Positions 1 to 7,600 of a DNA stretch of 12,731 nt are shown here, one piece after another; the stretch's first letter is position 1, and the number at the start of each line of letters is the position of its first letter. The notes under the pieces are model-generated. The model was not told the DNA's origin, did not search any database, and worked only from the letters and a program-made list of their open reading frames with translations. The translations under genes were made by a program, and so were the position numbers. This DNA comes from JASFBA01 sp034433695 (GTDB lineage Bacteria; Chloroflexota; Chloroflexia; DTKN01): positions 1 through 12,731 of the forward strand of contig DAOUAK010000074.1 in NCBI GenBank assembly GCA_034433695.1, written 5' to 3'.

Positions 1-1614
1 GGAGATACGGCCGCCGTAGCGCTCCACCAGGCTCTTGACGATGGAAAGGCCCAGCCCGGTCCCCTCCCGCTCGATGGCCCGGGCGTTTTCGGCCCGGAAG
101 AACTCCTCAAAGAGGTGGGGGAGGGCTTCCTCGGGGATGCCGATCCCGGTATCGGAAACGATCAGGGCGGCTTCCCGGCCGTGCCGTTCCAGGGTGACCT
201 CGATGCGTCCTTCGGCCGGAGTGTATTTGATGGCGTTGCCCACCAGGTTGACCAGGATGCGTTCGATGCCGTCCTCCACGGCCAGGACGGAGAGCGGTTC
301 ATGGGGGACGTAAACCCGGAGGTCCTGGGATTTTCCTTCGGCCATCGGGCGCAACTGGCCGACCACTTTGGTAACCAGCGGGTTGAGGAGCACCGGATGA
401 GGCGCTTCGGCGATGTGCTCGGTCTTGCCGGCGGCCAGGTCCAGGAGGTCGTCGATAAGTTGCTGGAGGAAGACGATACGCCGCTCGGCCCGCTCGATCA
501 GTTCCTTCTGCTTGGAGGAAACCTGGCCGGCATAGCCGCCGGAGATGACGCGCAGGAGGCTCTGCACCGTAGCCACGGGGGCGCGGAGTTCGTGGGTCAC
601 CGTCAGCACGAACTGCGATTTGGCCCGGTCAATTTCCTCCAGTTTTCGATAGGCGATGGCGTTGGCGATGGCCACGGCGACCTCGCTGGCGATGGTCATG
701 AGGAAACCGGCCTCCTCCTGGCCGTAGCGGTAGCAGGCGGCGCTGTAGACGCGGATGACGCCGATGGCCTGCCCCCGTACCATCAGCGGGCAGCAGAGGA
801 CGGAGCAGATGCCCTCCCGTTCGATCTCCTCGGGGTACTGGAAGCGCGGGTCCAGCGGGGCCTCCAGGACGATCACCGGCCGGCCCTGCAACGCCTCCCG
901 GTCGATGGCGCTGTGGCGGACCTCCACAGGCCCCTTTTGGAGGTACTCTTCGCTCAGCCCCCAGGCAGCGGCGATACGGAGCACCTGGCCGCTTTCGTCG
1001 AGCAGGCGGATAGAACAGCCTTTGGCATCGAGGGCTTCGGCGGTACGTCGCACGACCATCTGGAGGACCTGTTCCAGGTTGAGGGTGGAGGAAGTGGCGC
1101 GGCCGATCTCATAGAGCGTTTCCAGGCGGTGGTAGGCCCGTTCCAGGTCGCGGCGCAGGGAGAGGAGTTCGCGTTCGGGCCGGCCCAGTCCCCGGGCGAT
1201 CTCTTCCGAGAGGTGGAGCAGGAACCATTCCTTGAAGGCGGGATCGTCGGGCCGGCTCAGTTCCCGGAGTTCCTGAGGGCGGGAGGGGCGGAGGCGCACC
1301 AGCCACCCCTGGCCGTAGGGGTCGGTGTAGAGCAGGCCGGCTTCCTCCCGGAGGCGTTCGTTGATGGCGACGACCTCGCCGCTCACGGCCGCCCACACCC
1401 GGATGACCCCTCTTTCGGCCTCCAGAGAAACCAGGGGTTCCCCCTGGGCGACCTGCCGGCCGGGGCGGGGCAGTTCCAGGTAGAGGATCGGGCCGGCCGC
1501 CTGGCGGGCGTAGTCGGAGAGGCCCTGGACGACCCAGCCGTCCTCCAGGCGCACCCAGTTGTGGCGGCGGTCGTAGAGGCGGTCTTCGGGGAAGTTGTAT
1601 CGTTCGATCTGCAC
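1..1614 (-). CDS. Soluble hybrid sensor histidine kinase: GcvH-like domain + GAF + HisKA + HATPase (3' end outside window)
   Basis: Sensor kinase of a two-component system; 538 codons are visible and the frame is still open at the left edge. Start is GTG at 1614, with GGAGG (1622-1626) 7 nt upstream. Domains: residues 9-119 match the glycine-cleavage H protein along their length (HNWVRLEDG at 18-26, GLSDYA at 31-36, AVSGEVVAIN at 76-85, DPYGQGWLV at 98-106). The lipoylated lysine position is Arg68 (codon 1411-1413), so lipoylation is not expected. A helical, probably coiled-coil linker (about 135-165) leads to a GAF domain (about 168-322) with Cys270, Cys274 and Cys275. HisKA carries the phospho-acceptor His341 in HELRAP. 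The ATPase has N-box Asn456 and Asn460, G1 DTGIG (488-492), F-box FEEFFR (502-507) and G2 GTGLGL (518-523). Only the end of the ATPase domain is missing. No membrane segment or signal peptide is seen, so it should be cytosolic. Partner: the regulator gene 28 bp upstream. The ligand is unknown. Confidence 0.93.
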   Translation of the reverse strand, partial: MQIERYNFPEDRLYDRRHNWVRLEDGWVVQGLSDYARQAAGPILYLELPRPGRQVAQGEPLVSLEAERGVIRVWAAVSGEVVAINERLREEAGLLYTDPYGQGWLVRLRPSRPQELRELSRPDDPAFKEWFLLHLSEEIARGLGRPERELLSLRRDLERAYHRLETLYEIGRATSSTLNLEQVLQMVVRRTAEALDAKGCSIRLLDESGQVLRIAAAWGLSEEYLQKGPVEVRHSAIDREALQGRPVIVLEAPLDPRFQYPEEIEREGICSVLCCPLMVRGQAIGVIRVYSAACYRYGQEEAGFLMTIASEVAVAIANAIAYRKLEEIDRAKSQFVLTVTHELRAPVATVQSLLRVISGGYAGQVSSKQKELIERAERRIVFLQQLIDDLLDLAAGKTEHIAEAPHPVLLNPLVTKVVGQLRPMAEGKSQDLRVYVPHEPLSVLAVEDGIERILVNLVGNAIKYTPAEGRIEVTLERHGREAALIVSDTGIGIPEEALPHLFEEFFRAENARAIEREGTGLGLSIVKSLVERYGGRIS

Positions 1615-1642
1615 GCCGTTTCCTCCGAGGAGGAGGTGCCTT
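1615..1642 (-). promoter_or_regulatory. Kinase ribosome-binding site inside a small predicted hairpin
   Basis: In the 28-bp gap between the regulator stop (TGA, 1643-1645) and the kinase GTG, the transcript reads CCUCC (1636-1632), a 5-nt loop, then GGAGG (1626-1622), which is the kinase Shine-Dalgarno. The two arms are perfectly complementary, so the site can be masked. The upstream arm lies within the footprint expected for a ribosome terminating on the regulator, which would open the hairpin and couple translation of the two partners. The complementarity is seen directly; the coupling is inferred. Confidence 0.5.
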
Positions 1643-2500
1643 TCAGCCGAGGAGGCGGCGCACCTTCTCCAGAAGCGTCCCCGGCTCGATGGGTTTATCC
1701 ACAAAGCCGTCAAAGGCCAGGTCCTCCTGCGGGGGGAGGGCCTCGGCCCACTCGGTGGAGCGAATGGCCGAAATGGCCAGCACCGGGATGCCCCCCAGCC
1801 GGGCATCCGACCGCACTGCCCGCAGCACCTCCAGGCCAGCCAGCGGAGTCTCCATGATGAGGTCCAGGAGGATGAGGGCCGGGGTCTCTTCCTGGAGGAA
1901 GGCACGGGCTTCTCTGCCGTTGCAAGCCGTCTGCACCTGGTATCCTTCGGCCTCCAGGACCATGCGGGCGGCGGCGCAGAAGTCGGCATCGTCGTCCACG
2001 ACCAGGATGAGGGGACGGGCGACGGCCGGCGGGGCGGCGGCCGGCACCTCGGGGATCCGCCAGTCGTGGGGATGCTTTTCCACCTGCAGGATGTAGGAGG
2101 TCTGGGTCGCCTTGATGCCGGGGATGGAAGCCACCTCCCGGGTGAGAAAGGGGAGCAAATCGTCCCCGGAGGGGAGAACCACCCGCACGACCAGGTCATA
2201 GGTCCCCGAGGTGTAGAGGACCTCGCGCACCTCCGGCCGGGCGGCCAGTTTCTGGCCGATCTGGGTCAGTTTGTCCAGGTCGGTCTGGAGGTAGATGAGC
2301 GCCTCGACCTCCAGGCCAAGGCGGCGGGGGGAGACGCAGGCCACGATCTCGAGGAATCCTTCGGAGACGAGGCGCTCGACCCGCCGGCGCACGGTGGCCT
2401 CGCTCACGCCCACCAGGCGGGCCAGTTCGACGTAGGGGATGCGTCCGTCGCGCTGGAGGTGGATGATAATCTGGCGGTCCAGGTGGTCCGGCTGAGCCAT
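1643..2500 (-). CDS. Lrp/AsnC-family regulator fused to a C-terminal CheY-like receiver domain
   Basis: Response regulator of 285 aa with an unusual architecture. Numbered from ATG 2500: residues about 5-60 are the AsnC/Lrp winged helix-turn-helix (HLDRQIIIHLQRDGR, then ELARLVGVSEATVRRRVERL). Residues about 64-142 form the RAM/Lrp effector domain, with the family turn GTYDL (99-103). A Pro/Ala-rich linker (about 150-162) leads to a receiver domain (163-285) with acidic pair Asp169/Asp170, phospho-acceptor Asp213, switch Ser244 and Lys269-Pro270; all key residues are present. The open frame begins with GTG 2503 directly before ATG 2500; I prefer the ATG because AGGTG lies 5 nt upstream of it but only 2 nt from the GTG. 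The order is reversed from OmpR/NarL-type regulators, where the receiver is N-terminal. It is first in the operon and the kinase follows at 28 bp, so the kinase is its probable phosphodonor. It may bind both an amino-acid-like ligand and a phosphate signal, and may autoregulate. Confidence 0.93.
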   Translation of the reverse strand: MAQPDHLDRQIIIHLQRDGRIPYVELARLVGVSEATVRRRVERLVSEGFLEIVACVSPRRLGLEVEALIYLQTDLDKLTQIGQKLAARPEVREVLYTSGTYDLVVRVVLPSGDDLLPFLTREVASIPGIKATQTSYILQVEKHPHDWRIPEVPAAAPPAVARPLILVVDDDADFCAAARMVLEAEGYQVQTACNGREARAFLQEETPALILLDLIMETPLAGLEVLRAVRSDARLGGIPVLAISAIRSTEWAEALPPQEDLAFDGFVDKPIEPGTLLEKVRRLLG

Positions 2501-2551
2501 CACCGCACCTCATCGTGCCCCGGCCATCGGCGGTCCGGGTCAACCTATTGT

Positions 2552-2631
2552 GCATTTTACCACATTTTGCGGATTTTGTCAAGTATGAGGAAATCCGGGA
2601 CGGAATCCGTCATTTTTCGCCGCATTTCGCC
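2552..2631. promoter_or_regulatory. Candidate operator: phased CATTT repeats and inverted repeat around the operon promoter
   Basis: CATTT occurs four times in the same orientation, in two pairs: starts at 2553 and 2563 (10 bp apart, covering the -10 box) and at 2611 and 2623 (12 bp apart, upstream of the -35 box). The spacing is close to one helical turn. An inverted repeat CGGATTT (2570-2576) / AAATCCG (2591-2597) with a 14-bp spacer overlaps the -35 box. Lrp-family proteins often bind several phased AT-rich sites and repress their own genes, so autoregulation is plausible. The repeats are seen directly; the operator role is inferred. Confidence 0.4.
2554..2582 (-). promoter_or_regulatory. 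Strong sigma-70-type promoter of the regulator-kinase operon
   Basis: On the minus strand, a perfect -35 box TTGACA (2582-2577) is followed by a 17-bp spacer and a -10 box TAAAAT (2559-2554, five of six consensus bases). Transcription should start near 2547, giving a leader of about 47 nt before the regulator ATG. This is the best promoter match in the window and sits in a locally AT-rich patch. Confidence 0.82.
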
Positions 2632-2776
2632 GAAAACGGACAAGGCCGGGTTTTCGGCCAGCGCCACGGTGGGAAACTCCCGGCTTGCCACCCTGGTCTC
2701 TCCCGGGGACTCTCCCTCCAGTCCCGCTCTCCGCCTACCGGTGCCGTATCGGAAAACTCTTCTGGGGATCCCTTGC

Positions 2777-2805
2777 TTGCGCGGTGCATACTTTTGCGGT
2801 ACAAT
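2777..2805 (+). promoter_or_regulatory. Probable recN promoter
   Basis: A -10 box TACAAT (2800-2805, five of six consensus bases) lies 17 bp after a weak -35 candidate TTGCGC (2777-2782, only TTG matching). The start would be near 2812, leaving a leader of about 26 nt. GGAGG at 2826-2830 then lies 7 nt before the recN GTG. It probably drives recN and the genes packed behind it. I did not recognise an SOS box here. Confidence 0.6.
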
Positions 2806-2837
2806 ACGTTTACCGCTACCGCGGTGGAGGAAAAGGC

Positions 2838-4613
2838 GTGCTTGTGGAGTTGCGCATCCGCAACTTTGCCATTATCGAGGAGTTGAACCTGGCCCTTTCC
2901 CCCAGTCTCAACGTGCTTACGGGAGAAACAGGAGCGGGCAAATCCATCATCATCGACGCCCTGGGCCTGCTCCTGGGCGATAAGGCCGAGCGGACCCAGG
3001 TGCGGAGCGGGACCGCACGGGCCGAGGTGGAAGGCGTCATCGCCCTGGACGAACGAACCGCCCGCCTCCTTCGACCGCTTCTGGAGGAGTACGGCCTGGC
3101 TTCCGAAGAAGATGAAAACCTCATCCTGTACCGCGAACTGGAGGCCGGCGGGCGCAGCCTGGGGCGGGTGAACGGTCGGGCGGTGAACATTTATCTTCTG
3201 CGGGAAATCGGCGAACGGCTGGTGGACATCCACGGGCAGAGCGAGCACCTTTCCCTCTTCCGGGTGCGCCACCATCTGGAATTGCTCGATCGCTACGCCG
3301 GCTGCGAATCCCTGCGACAGGAGGTGGCGGAGGGCGTGGCCCGACTGCGGGCGCTCCGGGAGGAGATTCGCCGCCTGGAGGTGGAGCAATCCCGCCAGGA
3401 GGAGCGGGCCGAGGTGTTGCGCTTTTGCCTGCAGGAAATTACCTCGGCCCGGCTACGCCCCGGCGAAGAGGAAGAACTGCGATTGGAGCGACAGCGCCTC
3501 CAGCAGGGCGCCCGCCTTCTGGAAACGGTGGACCGCCTCTATGCCCTCCTGCACGGGGGCGAAGGCCGGCCGGCCCGTCTCCCCACCGGGAGCGTTCAGG
3601 ACCTCCTGGGGGTGGCCTCCCGGGAGATGGAAGTCCTGCTGAAGATGGACCCCACCCTCTCCCCCCAGCGAGACCTGCTGGCGGCGATCGCCGATCAGGT
3701 GGAGGAACTCCTGCGGGGACTGCGGGCCTACCGGGAGCGGTTGGACCTGGACCCGCGCCGGCTGGAGGAGGTGGAGGAGCGGCTGATCCTGGTACGCGAA
3801 CTGGAACGCAAGTACGGGCCGACCATCGAGGAAGTGCTGGCCACGGCGGAGCGGGCCCGGGAGGAATTGGCCGGGCTGGTGAGCCGCCGTGAGCATCTGG
3901 AGGAACTGCGCCGGCAGGAAGAGGAACTTTTGCACGAACTGGGCCGGAAGGCCGGGAGGCTTTCGGTCTGGCGGGAGGAGGCGGCCGGCCGGCTCTCCCG
4001 GGCCGTGGAAGGGGCCCTGGCAGACCTCAATATGGCCGGCACGACCTTTGCCGTGCATCTGGAACGCGCCGAAAGCGCCGACGGACTGCCGGTGGAAGGG
4101 GACCTGCCCTTCCCGGCCGGCCGTTACGCCTTCGATGCCAGCGGGATCGACCGGGTCGAGTTCCTCATCTCACCGAACCCGGGCGAGGAACTCCGCCCGT
4201 TGGCCCGCATCGCTTCGGGGGGAGAGAGCACCCGCCTCCTCCTGGCGGTCAAAAGCATCCTCTCCCAGGCCGATGCCACTCCCATCCTGATCTTTGACGA
4301 GATTGACGTGGGGGTGGGAGGGCGCAGCGGTTACGTGGTCGGAGAAAAACTCCGGGAACTGGCCCAGACCCATCAGGTCATCTGCATCACCCATTTGCCC
4401 CAGATCGCCGCCTATGCCGATGCCCACTTCTCCATCGGCAAGGCGGTGCGGGCCGGCCGCACCACGACCCAGGCGGTACGCCTGGAGGGGAACGCCCGGA
4501 TCGAGGAACTGGCAATGATGCTGGGCGGACCGAAGGTCAGCGCGGCCCATCGGGAAAGCGCCCGCCAGATTCTGGAACAGGCCCGGCAACGTCAAGCCGG
4601 CCAGGAGGGATAG
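2838..4613 (+). CDS. recN: DNA repair protein RecN
   Basis: SMC-like ATPase involved in recombinational repair of double-strand breaks, where it helps hold DNA ends or chromatids together; cytosolic, on the nucleoid. 591 aa, close to the usual RecN length. N-terminal lobe: RIRNFAIIEELNL, then Walker A GETGAGKS (29-36). The Q/H segment VDIHGQSEHLSL follows, then a long Arg/Glu/Leu-rich helical region (about 160-400) consistent with coiled-coil arms. C-terminal lobe: ABC signature ASGGEST (459-465), Walker B LIFDEID with Asp487 and catalytic Glu488, and the ITHLPQIAAYAD H-loop with His519. The signature reads GGEST where GGELS is common; I regard this as lineage variation. Start GTG 2838 is chosen because GGAGG lies 7 nt upstream and the protein then begins with the family's first strand. 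The next gene starts 5 bp after the stop, so the two are probably cotranscribed. Confidence 0.97.
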   Translation: MLVELRIRNFAIIEELNLALSPSLNVLTGETGAGKSIIIDALGLLLGDKAERTQVRSGTARAEVEGVIALDERTARLLRPLLEEYGLASEEDENLILYRELEAGGRSLGRVNGRAVNIYLLREIGERLVDIHGQSEHLSLFRVRHHLELLDRYAGCESLRQEVAEGVARLRALREEIRRLEVEQSRQEERAEVLRFCLQEITSARLRPGEEEELRLERQRLQQGARLLETVDRLYALLHGGEGRPARLPTGSVQDLLGVASREMEVLLKMDPTLSPQRDLLAAIADQVEELLRGLRAYRERLDLDPRRLEEVEERLILVRELERKYGPTIEEVLATAERAREELAGLVSRREHLEELRRQEEELLHELGRKAGRLSVWREEAAGRLSRAVEGALADLNMAGTTFAVHLERAESADGLPVEGDLPFPAGRYAFDASGIDRVEFLISPNPGEELRPLARIASGGESTRLLLAVKSILSQADATPILIFDEIDVGVGGRSGYVVGEKLRELAQTHQVICITHLPQIAAYADAHFSIGKAVRAGRTTTQAVRLEGNARIEELAMMLGGPKVSAAHRESARQILEQARQRQAGQEG

Positions 4614-4618
4614 AAACG

Positions 4619-7600
4619 GTGTCCGAAAAGTTGCGTCGCTGGTGTGATATTTTCCTGGAAGTGGGATGGCTTCTGGCCGTCGTCCTGGTCACGCTCTATT
4701 TCGACATCTACACCAAGGACAGCCGCATCTTTGAGCCGCAGAAGGCGCTCTGGTTGCGCATCATCGTCACGCTCATGCTGGCCGTCTGGGCCATCCGCAC
4801 GCTGGAGGAGAACCGGGAACGGCTGGAGGAGGCCGGATGGTGGAAAAAGGCCCTCCGATGGGTCTTTGTCGGAGCCACCTTCCTGGCCCTGGCCCTTCTG
4901 GTGGTCAGCGCGGTCACCTGGCGGGGCGGGCCGATCGACGGGATGCTGGCCTGGCAGGAGACGGGAGAGTTCCAGGAAGTACGCGACGCCGCCGGGCAGG
5001 TCATCGGTCAAAAGGCGGTCTATGAACTGAAAGTTGTAGAGAGCACCCCCTTCCCGGTGGCGGCGGCCGTGGGGGATTTTCTCCTGACCTGGCTCATCGG
5101 CTGTGGGGCCGGCCTGGCCGGGGTCGGAGCCGTCTATGCTTTGCGCCACTCCTGGAAGGATGCGCTCAAGACGGCCATGGTCATCCCGGCCCTGGTCTAT
5201 ATTGCCGCGCATTTCCTGGCCACCCTCACTTCGGTCTTTCCACAGGCCAGTTTTTACGGCGGCTATGTGCGTCAGCAGGGTACGCTGAGCGTCCTGGCCT
5301 ATATCGGCCTTTTCTTTCTCCTGGCCTTTAACCTGCGCCGAAAGGAGCAACTCGAGCGCCTGATCACCGTTATCCTGGTGACCAGCGTGCCCTCCGTCCT
5401 TTACGGGCTGGTGCAGAACCTGGGCATTGACCCCCTTCCCTGGCTGGGCAACGTGCAGGCCCGTGTAGCCTCCACGATGGGCAACGCCATCTTCATCGCC
5501 GCTTATCTAATTATGGTCCTGCCCCTGACCGGCTACCGCCTGCTCCGCGCCTGGCAAAAGTTGCGGGAAAGCCCGCCGCCGGAGGCAACGCCGACCGAAA
5601 GCGAGGCGATCCTTCAGCGGACCTATCCTCTGGTGCTGGGGATAGCCGGTGGGGTTATTTTCCTCATGTTGCTGGCCTACGCTCCGGCCCGAATCAGCCT
5701 GGCCGTCGGGCAACTGGAGCGGGCCTGGGAAGAGGCGGTGCGTTCGGCCCAGCAGGCGCCGGGGCTGGTCTACCGCCTGAACCTGGGCAAACATATCTGG
5801 CCGCTCTACGGCCAGAACCTCCTTCTCACCCTGATCGTTATGGGGCTGACGGTGCTCCCGGCGCTCCTCCTCTACGCCGTCCCCGGCCTCCTGAAGATTC
5901 TCCGGAAAGAGGCGCACTTCTGGCGGGCCTGGGAACGCCTCCAGCCCTATATCTTCCTGGTCGTCCTGGCGGCCGTGTTGGCCCTGGGGGCAGCACTCCT
6001 CCTGGGGTTAGGGGAACAATTCTCGCCCGTGTTGGGGCTGGAGCCCCTTCCCCAAGAGGCGCGCACTGCCCTGGCCACCTTCGGGGATAAAGTCCCCGAC
6101 CAGGCGGCCGACATGCTGGCCCTGCTGGGCTATCGGGTCCCGGGCGGTTCCCTGAAGAGTGTGGCCCATGACGCCCGCACCGACGGCTTCGTCTGGGCCG
6201 GCTATCTCCTGGGTCTCCTCCTTATGGCCCTATTGAGTCACTGGCAGCACGTCCGGAAGCCCTGGGGGCGCGATGTCCTCTGGGCCGAGGCCGGCTACAT
6301 CCTCCTGGTTGGGCAGAGTCTCTTCCTCTTCGCCGTGATCGGAATTTGGCTGCCCAGGGCCACCGGCGACCTGGTCAAATGGCCCTGGTATCTCCTCTCC
6401 CTTTTTATCTTCCTGGCCACTTCCTCCATTTTCCTGGTCTCCCGGGCCGGTGGACGGCTGAGTTACCTGGTTCAGGTGGGCGGATACGGCCTGCTGGCCG
6501 TGCTTCAGGTGCTCTGCATTATCCTGACCCGTAGCCGCGGCCCCTTCACCGGGTTGCTGGCCGGCGTGGCCGTCTTTGTCCTGCTCGTCCTCTTCCTGGT
6601 GGCGAAAAACGCCCGGGGAAAGGCGGGGGAGAAGCGGGTATCGTTCTGGAGACTCTTCCGTCTATCGGGCGGGGAGGTAGGCCGAGCGGTGGCCTTTGCC
6701 CTGCTTCTGGTGCTGGATCTCCTGGCGGTAGGGGCGCTCGTCGTAGGGTGCTGGATGGCCCTGGCCGACCGGACCTTTCAACTCCTGGGATTCACCCTGG
6801 TCTGGTGGATGCCGGCGGCGTTGGGGCTGGTGGCGTTGGTGGCCACCTGGGTTCTCCTGGTGTGGGTCCTCTTCGGCCCCGGCTGGCCGCGTTCGGCCGG
6901 CCCGTGGATAGGGGCTGCCCTGGCCGCCCTTCCGGCCGTCCTGGGGCCGTTCGTGGCCATGGTCACGGTGAAGCGGGGACGGCGCTGGCTCTGGGTGAGT
7001 GCGCTCTTCCCGCTCCTTCTGCTGGCCGTTGCCCTGGCCATTTTCAACCTGCCCGATACTCCGCTCCTGGGCAGTCTGGTCAAGGAAGACCCCCAACTGA
7101 GTCATCTGGTCGAACGGTATGTCCAGCCGCTGAAGGACGTTCCCTACCTGGGCCGCTTCGGCCGAGTTTTCGAGGCCTCGGCCGGTACCGGCAAGGTGCG
7201 CATCCTGATCTGGTTTGGAGACGAGATCGGGACCGGAGCGGTGGGGATGATCCGCCAGAACTGGCTGCGAACCCTTGTCGGCTACGGCCCCGAGAGTATG
7301 CACGTGGCCTATAACCCCTACTATCCCCCCGAATTGGCCCATGTGGAAAAGCGAAACGCCTCTCCGGACCGCTCCCACAACGCCATCTTCGACGAACTGG
7401 TCACGATGGGAGTGGTGGGCCTGGCCGCCTACTTTTTCTACTTCTCCGCCTTCTTTGTCCTGGTCTGGAAGTTGCTCTGGAAAGCGCCCGAAGGGTACAC
7501 CCAGGCCCTGACCGTGGCCCTTTTCAGCCTGGGGATGGCCCACTTTGTGGAGACGATCACCGGTATTCCCATCGTCTCCACCCGCATGTATATGTGGATG

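Larger units (their letters stand above)
2501..2837. other. Divergent intergenic region between the two-component operon and recN
   Basis: This 337-bp stretch has no convincing gene. The part from about 2545 to 2640 is clearly more AT-rich than its surroundings and holds the leftward promoter plus repeats. About 2770-2837 holds the recN promoter and ribosome-binding site. Between them (2641-2770) I see only a short GC-rich inverted repeat, GGCCG/CGGCC at 2644-2659, without a T-tract. An upstream extension of the recN frame to 2685 crosses the recN promoter and does not look like protein. Confidence 0.8.

Noticed and set aside
115..1857. Long plus-strand open frame (580 codons) opposite the histidine kinase
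   Set aside because: It is the antisense shadow of the kinase and the end of the regulator. Its product is low-complexity Gly/Asp/Glu/Gln-rich with no domain pattern, as expected opposite GC-rich coding DNA, while the minus-strand frame shows full kinase motifs.
2644..2659. GGCCG/CGGCC hairpin in the intergenic region, considered as a terminator or riboswitch part
   Set aside because: Only five base pairs, no following T-tract, and the transcripts from both promoters run away from it.
2685..2837. Possible 51-residue N-terminal extension of RecN from an ATG at 2685
   Set aside because: The extension covers the TACAAT promoter element and the GGAGG site, does not resemble RecN, and would displace the family's normal start at RIRNFAI.
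1595..2983. Plus-strand open frame (462 codons) opposite the regulator and running across the intergenic region into recN
   Set aside because: It is a shadow frame that crosses two promoters and ends inside recN in another frame; no recognisable protein features.
4201..4251. RecN signature GGEST in place of GGELS, considered as a loss of function
   Set aside because: Walker A, Walker B, the catalytic Glu and the H-loop His are all intact, and the signature glycines and Glu remain; this looks like normal lineage variation.
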